DNA of 64,000 bases from Nocardia transvalensis NBRC 15921 (GTDB lineage Bacteria > Actinomycetota > Actinomycetes > Mycobacteriales > Mycobacteriaceae). The stretch lies in the NCBI RefSeq assembly GCF_000308875.1, contig NZ_BAGL01000123.1:1-64000 (forward strand). Direction: 5' to 3'. Under the pieces are notes generated by a model, which was not told the origin of the DNA, made no database searches, and worked only from the letters and a program-made list of their open reading frames with translations. Below are positions 60,800 to 64,000 of the stretch, piece after piece (position 1 is the first letter of the stretch; each line of letters starts with the position of its first letter). Position numbers and translations under genes: made by a program.

Positions 60800-62574
60800 G
60801 TTTTCCGAGTGTTCGGATCGGCGGTGTCGAACGTGGTCCGTTCGCCGTGATGGTCGTCGCAGGAGGGCCGATGCTGGCAGGGGCGTCCACCGTGACCCCG
60901 TGGTGGGTGCTGGCGGTGGTGGTCGGCGTCCTCGTCGTCACGGTGACCGTCCGGTTCGGCCGCCGGACGGCGGTGCGCTGGCTGCTCGACTGGGTGGCCT
61001 TCCGGACCGGCCGCGACGCGCGGGCCCGCGAGCGGTCCCGGCCGTGGCACGTTCGCGACGTGCAGGTGGCCGCGGGGGTGTGCGGCGTGCACGAGGACGA
61101 CGCGGTCCTGGTGGCGATGATCCAGCTGGCCCCCGACCTGGATCTGCCGACCGTCATCGCGGAGCGGACCGTCTACACCGAGGACACGATCGGCGTCGAG
61201 ACCCTGTTGCCGCTGCTCGATCAGTACGGCATCGCCGTGGACATCGATATCGTGACCACCGGCCAGCGCGTCCGTCCCGGCGGCAGTTACAGCATGCTGT
61301 ACGACCAGTTGCTCGGCGCGCACCCGGTGGTCGGCAATCGGATGTCCTGGCTGGTGGTCCGGTTGGATCAGGAGCGAAATCTGATCGCGCTGAGCCGCCG
61401 CGGACCACTGGATGTGGTGGCGCCCAAGGCTCTCGCCAGTGCGGCGCACCGGATCGCGGGCCGGCTGCGCGAACAGGGCATCAACGCGCAGCCGCTGCCG
61501 GCCGACGCGCTACGGCAGGCGTCGCGGTTGCTGCACGCCGGCGTGGAACTGTCGGACCTGCGGGAGAAGTGGGGCCACCTGGAATCGTCCGTGGCCAGCC
61601 GCAGCGTCAGCAGCTTCCTGATCGACTGGAACCGGCTGGGCGACACCGGTCTCGACGACTGCTGGTCCTGGAATCGGGGCCGCACCACCGTCGTGGTGAG
61701 CCTGGCGGGCGGCGCCGTCGGCGCCCGGGGCCTGGTGCGGTATGTCGGCCCGACGATTTCCGGGACCCCCGTGGACTACCTGTTGCCGCTGGGCGGCCGG
61801 CAGTCGGCGGCCCTGCTCGCGTCGTTGCCGACGGGCATCTCGGTGGGGGCGATCCCGGCCGACGAGGAAGGCAGCGATATCGCGCCCGCCGAAACCCTCG
61901 ACGATCTCACCATGGCCATCGGGCCGAGCGGCCAGATCCTGGGTTCCATCAGCGGGCAGCCGCGTCACACCCTGGCGTTGCCGCTGTTCGATCCGTCCCT
62001 GTACAACCCGCAGCGGCGCACCATCGACGTGCGTGCGGATCTGCCGGTCGCCCAGCAGCTCGTGCTGCGCGCGATGGTGGTCGGCGCGGATGTCGAGGTG
62101 TACTCGTCGCGGCCGCAGCGCTGGGAACAACTGGTCTCCGCGGTCGGGGATCCGGCCTCGCTGCGCTTGGTGCACGACGAGCAGGCGGGCGGTCCGGACC
62201 CCGCCACCGAACCGGTGTCGCAGGCCATGGTCGCGGTCTTCGACCAAGTGCCGCCGCGGGTTTCGGCCGCGCCCACCACCGTGACCATCAGCGATCCGGG
62301 ACGCCCACGCCAGCGTGCGGCCGATCTGGCGATCGATCAGGTCAGCGCGACGGCGGTCGACGTCGGTATCCCGATGCGGACGGTCCGGGTGGAACTGATC
62401 GAGCCGCGCGGTGAGATGCGGTATCTGGATTACCCGGATGCGGGTGGTCCGCCTCCGGATGCGCCACCGGTGGCCACGGCGGAGAACGGGCACTGGCCCG
62501 TGCCGCCGATCGTGCCACCGAGTGACCCGCCGGTAGGTGGAGGACAAATAGGTCAGGGAGAGATGGGTCGGTAA
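60796..62574 (+). CDS. eccE: ESX core component EccE
   Basis: A 592-residue protein. GTG start overlapping the mycP stop. Two transmembrane segments (about 13-30 and 36-58) are followed by the conserved RFGRRTAVRWLLDWVAF region and a large periplasmic/cytosolic body. The Gly/Pro tail ends QIGQGEMGR. EccE flanks the EccB-EccC-EccD complex. The last bases overlap the EspR-like gene start (TAATG). Confidence 0.88.
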   Translation: MSFPSVRIGGVERGPFAVMVVAGGPMLAGASTVTPWWVLAVVVGVLVVTVTVRFGRRTAVRWLLDWVAFRTGRDARARERSRPWHVRDVQVAAGVCGVHEDDAVLVAMIQLAPDLDLPTVIAERTVYTEDTIGVETLLPLLDQYGIAVDIDIVTTGQRVRPGGSYSMLYDQLLGAHPVVGNRMSWLVVRLDQERNLIALSRRGPLDVVAPKALASAAHRIAGRLREQGINAQPLPADALRQASRLLHAGVELSDLREKWGHLESSVASRSVSSFLIDWNRLGDTGLDDCWSWNRGRTTVVVSLAGGAVGARGLVRYVGPTISGTPVDYLLPLGGRQSAALLASLPTGISVGAIPADEEGSDIAPAETLDDLTMAIGPSGQILGSISGQPRHTLALPLFDPSLYNPQRRTIDVRADLPVAQQLVLRAMVVGADVEVYSSRPQRWEQLVSAVGDPASLRLVHDEQAGGPDPATEPVSQAMVAVFDQVPPRVSAAPTTVTISDPGRPRQRAADLAIDQVSATAVDVGIPMRTVRVELIEPRGEMRYLDYPDAGGPPPDAPPVATAENGHWPVPPIVPPSDPPVGGGQIGQGEMGR

Positions 62575-62927
62575 TGTTGATCGGTGTGGTAGCGGACTCC
62601 CGGCCGGAAGGCGACACACGTCAAGAACATAATGAAGGGGACGCACTCACACCGCGGCAATCCGCCGCGGCGATCTTCTCGCGGCGGTTGTCGGATTTGA
62701 TCTCGGAATCGGTGGTATCGACCGAGGACGGTTCGACACGGTCGCTGACTCTGTATTCCCTGGCGCAGCATTTGGAATTGGCCTATCCGGACGTGCCGGT
62801 CTCCCAGTCGGGCCTGTATCGCCTCATTCACGGTGAGGCCATCCCGCGTCTCGATCTGATCATCGCGCTGGCCAGGGTTTTCGACGTGCCGCCCGAGTAT
62901 TTCGTGACCGCGGAAGACAATTCCTGA
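62574..62927 (+). CDS. EspR-like helix-turn-helix DNA-binding protein
   Basis: A 117-residue protein. The core (about residues 33-112) aligns with the N-terminal XRE-type domain of EspR: FSRRLSDLISE, ELAYPDVPVSQSGLYRLIHGEA (recognition helix) and LARVFDVPPEYFV. EspR regulates ESX-1 accessory genes in M. tuberculosis as a nucleoid-associated protein. It lacks the long C-terminal dimerisation helix. It overlaps the eccE stop and lies in the ESX operon, so it is the prime candidate for the factor that binds the locus palindrome (inference). GTG 62586 is another possible start. Confidence 0.72.
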   Translation: MLIGVVADSRPEGDTRQEHNEGDALTPRQSAAAIFSRRLSDLISESVVSTEDGSTRSLTLYSLAQHLELAYPDVPVSQSGLYRLIHGEAIPRLDLIIALARVFDVPPEYFVTAEDNS

Positions 62928-62940
62928 TCCGATACGGGTC

Positions 62941-62956
62941 TTCTCATCACCGGGAA
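62941..62956 (+). promoter_or_regulatory. Palindrome variant before the last gene
   Basis: TTCTCA-TCAC-CGGGAA (62941-62956), in the gap 62928-63002. A 7-bp hairpin (62960-62966 with 62976-62982) follows directly, which may terminate the ESX operon. A GACAAT-like hexamer is not obvious at the 5-nt position. Confidence 0.45.
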
Positions 62957-63002
62957 GAGCGGTCCCGCCGCACCGGGGACCGGTACCGATAACATCCGAA
63001 TC

Positions 63003-64000
63003 ATGCCCGCCGAGGATCCGGGAGACGTATTTCTTCGCCACCGAGGCGCGGTTTTGGACGCTCTGCTCGCCGACCCCGCGCTGGAACCCTCCGGGGTCTC
63101 GGCCGGTGACAGCTCGTCCGTAGCGACCGGCACGGCCGTACTCGCCGAACCGATTTCGGGCGACAGCGCCGATTCGGGCGATACGGCGACCGAGGTATTC
63201 GGCAGCGAACCGGATTCGATGCCGTCGGAAGGCCGGCGGCGCACGTCCACCGGACCGAAGGCCAGCGACCGGATCTTGGCCCTGCTGAACGGGCAATCGC
63301 AGGACTCCCCGGGCGGGCTCGATTTCGGCGCCGACCATTCCGAGGCGGCCGCGGCGCGCCTGCGTGGATCGAACGCCACCACCGAGAACGACGCCGAAGC
63401 CGGGCCGGCGCCGAAGCCGGAGTCGTCCGCGGCGTCGTCGCGCCCCACCAGCGTGGGCGAACTCGGCCACACCGCAGTGGTCTATCTGCGTCGGCCGAAG
63501 GTGGCGCTCGCCGTCGCCGCCGTGTTGATAGTGCTGCTGATCATCGCTCTGCTGTCCACCGGCGACGGCGACGAGCCGAGCAACAAGGTGATGGTCACCC
63601 AGGCTCCGGCGGCGACCGCACCGCCGTCGTCGGCTCCGGCGGCGCCGGGCCCGTCACCCATCCAGCCCAAATCCGTTCAGGCACACTGCCCGAAGGGCGC
63701 CACCGAGGGCATGGACGCGTTCTCCGGGGAGCCGGGCAAGGCCTGGCGGTGCCCGCGCGCGTACAAGGTCGACGGTCAGGTGCTGACCATCGACCTCGGC
63801 AAGACCTACGACATCGAATCGATCGGGATCGTGCCCGGCTTCGACTCCGTCGGTCCGGACGGCGTGGATCAGTGGAACAAGTACCGCACGGTCAGTCGCG
63901 TCTCCTACCGCTTCAACGACGCCACCGCCACCACCTACACCCAGCAGACCCTCGACCAGCGCAACGTCGTGAACACCGAGATCAAACCGGCGGTGAGCGC
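63003..64000 (+). CDS. Membrane protein with C-terminal discoidin-like domain (partial)
   Basis: The reading frame is open at the window end, so the protein is truncated here. At least 332 residues are present. An acidic, disordered cytosolic part (about 1-160) leads to one transmembrane segment (VALAVAAVLIVLLIIALL, about 164-181), a Pro/Ala linker and an extracytoplasmic domain from about residue 220. The domain contains ATEGMDAFSGEPGKAWRCPR, two cysteines and the beta-strand pattern DIESIGIVPGFD of F5/8-type (discoidin) folds. It resembles envelope proteins that bind glycans. It follows the palindrome copy at 62941. Confidence 0.72.
   Translation, partial: MPAEDPGDVFLRHRGAVLDALLADPALEPSGVSAGDSSSVATGTAVLAEPISGDSADSGDTATEVFGSEPDSMPSEGRRRTSTGPKASDRILALLNGQSQDSPGGLDFGADHSEAAAARLRGSNATTENDAEAGPAPKPESSAASSRPTSVGELGHTAVVYLRRPKVALAVAAVLIVLLIIALLSTGDGDEPSNKVMVTQAPAATAPPSSAPAAPGPSPIQPKSVQAHCPKGATEGMDAFSGEPGKAWRCPRAYKVDGQVLTIDLGKTYDIESIGIVPGFDSVGPDGVDQWNKYRTVSRVSYRFNDATATTYTQQTLDQRNVVNTEIKPAVS

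Noticed and set aside
10004..64000. Integrase, transposase, CRISPR array or rRNA genes
   Set aside because: None found. No tyrosine or serine recombinase signature, no IS-type terminal repeats, no regularly spaced repeats apart from the coding 18-bp array.

Overview
The window is high-GC actinobacterial DNA. It carries a complete type VII (ESX) secretion locus with PE- and PPE-like genes, a mycothiol-type CPWC oxidoreductase, WhiB-like and EspR-like regulators and an Rv3651-like protein. That combination points to the mycolic-acid-containing Mycobacteriales, most probably a Nocardia or a near relative. The genus is an inference, not read from a marker gene.

Left flank (1-10003): ordinary chromosome. 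It holds an ECF42-type sigma factor operon with its DGPF partner, an FAD reductase, the Rv2466c-like/rpiB/nei block, an M48 protease, a glycine-rich membrane protein, a GGDEF protein, and tRNA-Gly(TCC) and tRNA-Pro(TGG). The Rv2466c-rpiB-nei set is neighbouring in Mycobacterium tuberculosis too.

Transition (10163-14135): MerR regulator, WhiB-like Fe-S protein, ROK-family sugar kinase-like protein and an Rv3651-like sensor-type protein.

Block A (14172-24766): a conjugation or type IV secretion-like operon. It encodes a TcpC-like protein, two small VirB2/VirB3-like membrane proteins, a VirB4-like ATPase, a VirB6-like multispanning protein, an unrecognised protein, a degenerate NlpC/P60 protein and a lytic transglycosylase. 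A convergent NlpC/P60 hydrolase follows. No relaxase or separate coupling ATPase is present.

Block B (25108-45153): candidate secreted effectors and their partners. These are two tandem glycine-zipper proteins, two large low-complexity proteins sharing a C-terminal module, an EspB homologue followed by EspL/YbaB-like proteins, three proteins sharing an EspK-like C-terminal region, a DMATS-like prenyltransferase, a glycosyltransferase, a second EspL/YbaB pair, a helical secreted-type protein and a second intact NlpC/P60 hydrolase.

Block C (45554-64000): a full ESX core in the order eccA-eccB-eccC-PE-PPE-esxB-esxA-espG-espI-eccD-mycP-eccE. An EspR-like DNA-binding protein and a truncated membrane protein with a discoidin-like domain follow.

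A 16-bp palindrome, TTCCCA-N4-TGGGAA and variants, recurs before at least ten transcription units from 14145 to 62956. Several copies have GACAAT or a close variant exactly 5 nt downstream. I saw none in the left flank. It ties blocks A, B and C into one apparent regulon: a chromosomal type IV-like plus type VII export system with peptidoglycan-cutting enzymes, dedicated substrates and possible substrate-modifying enzymes.
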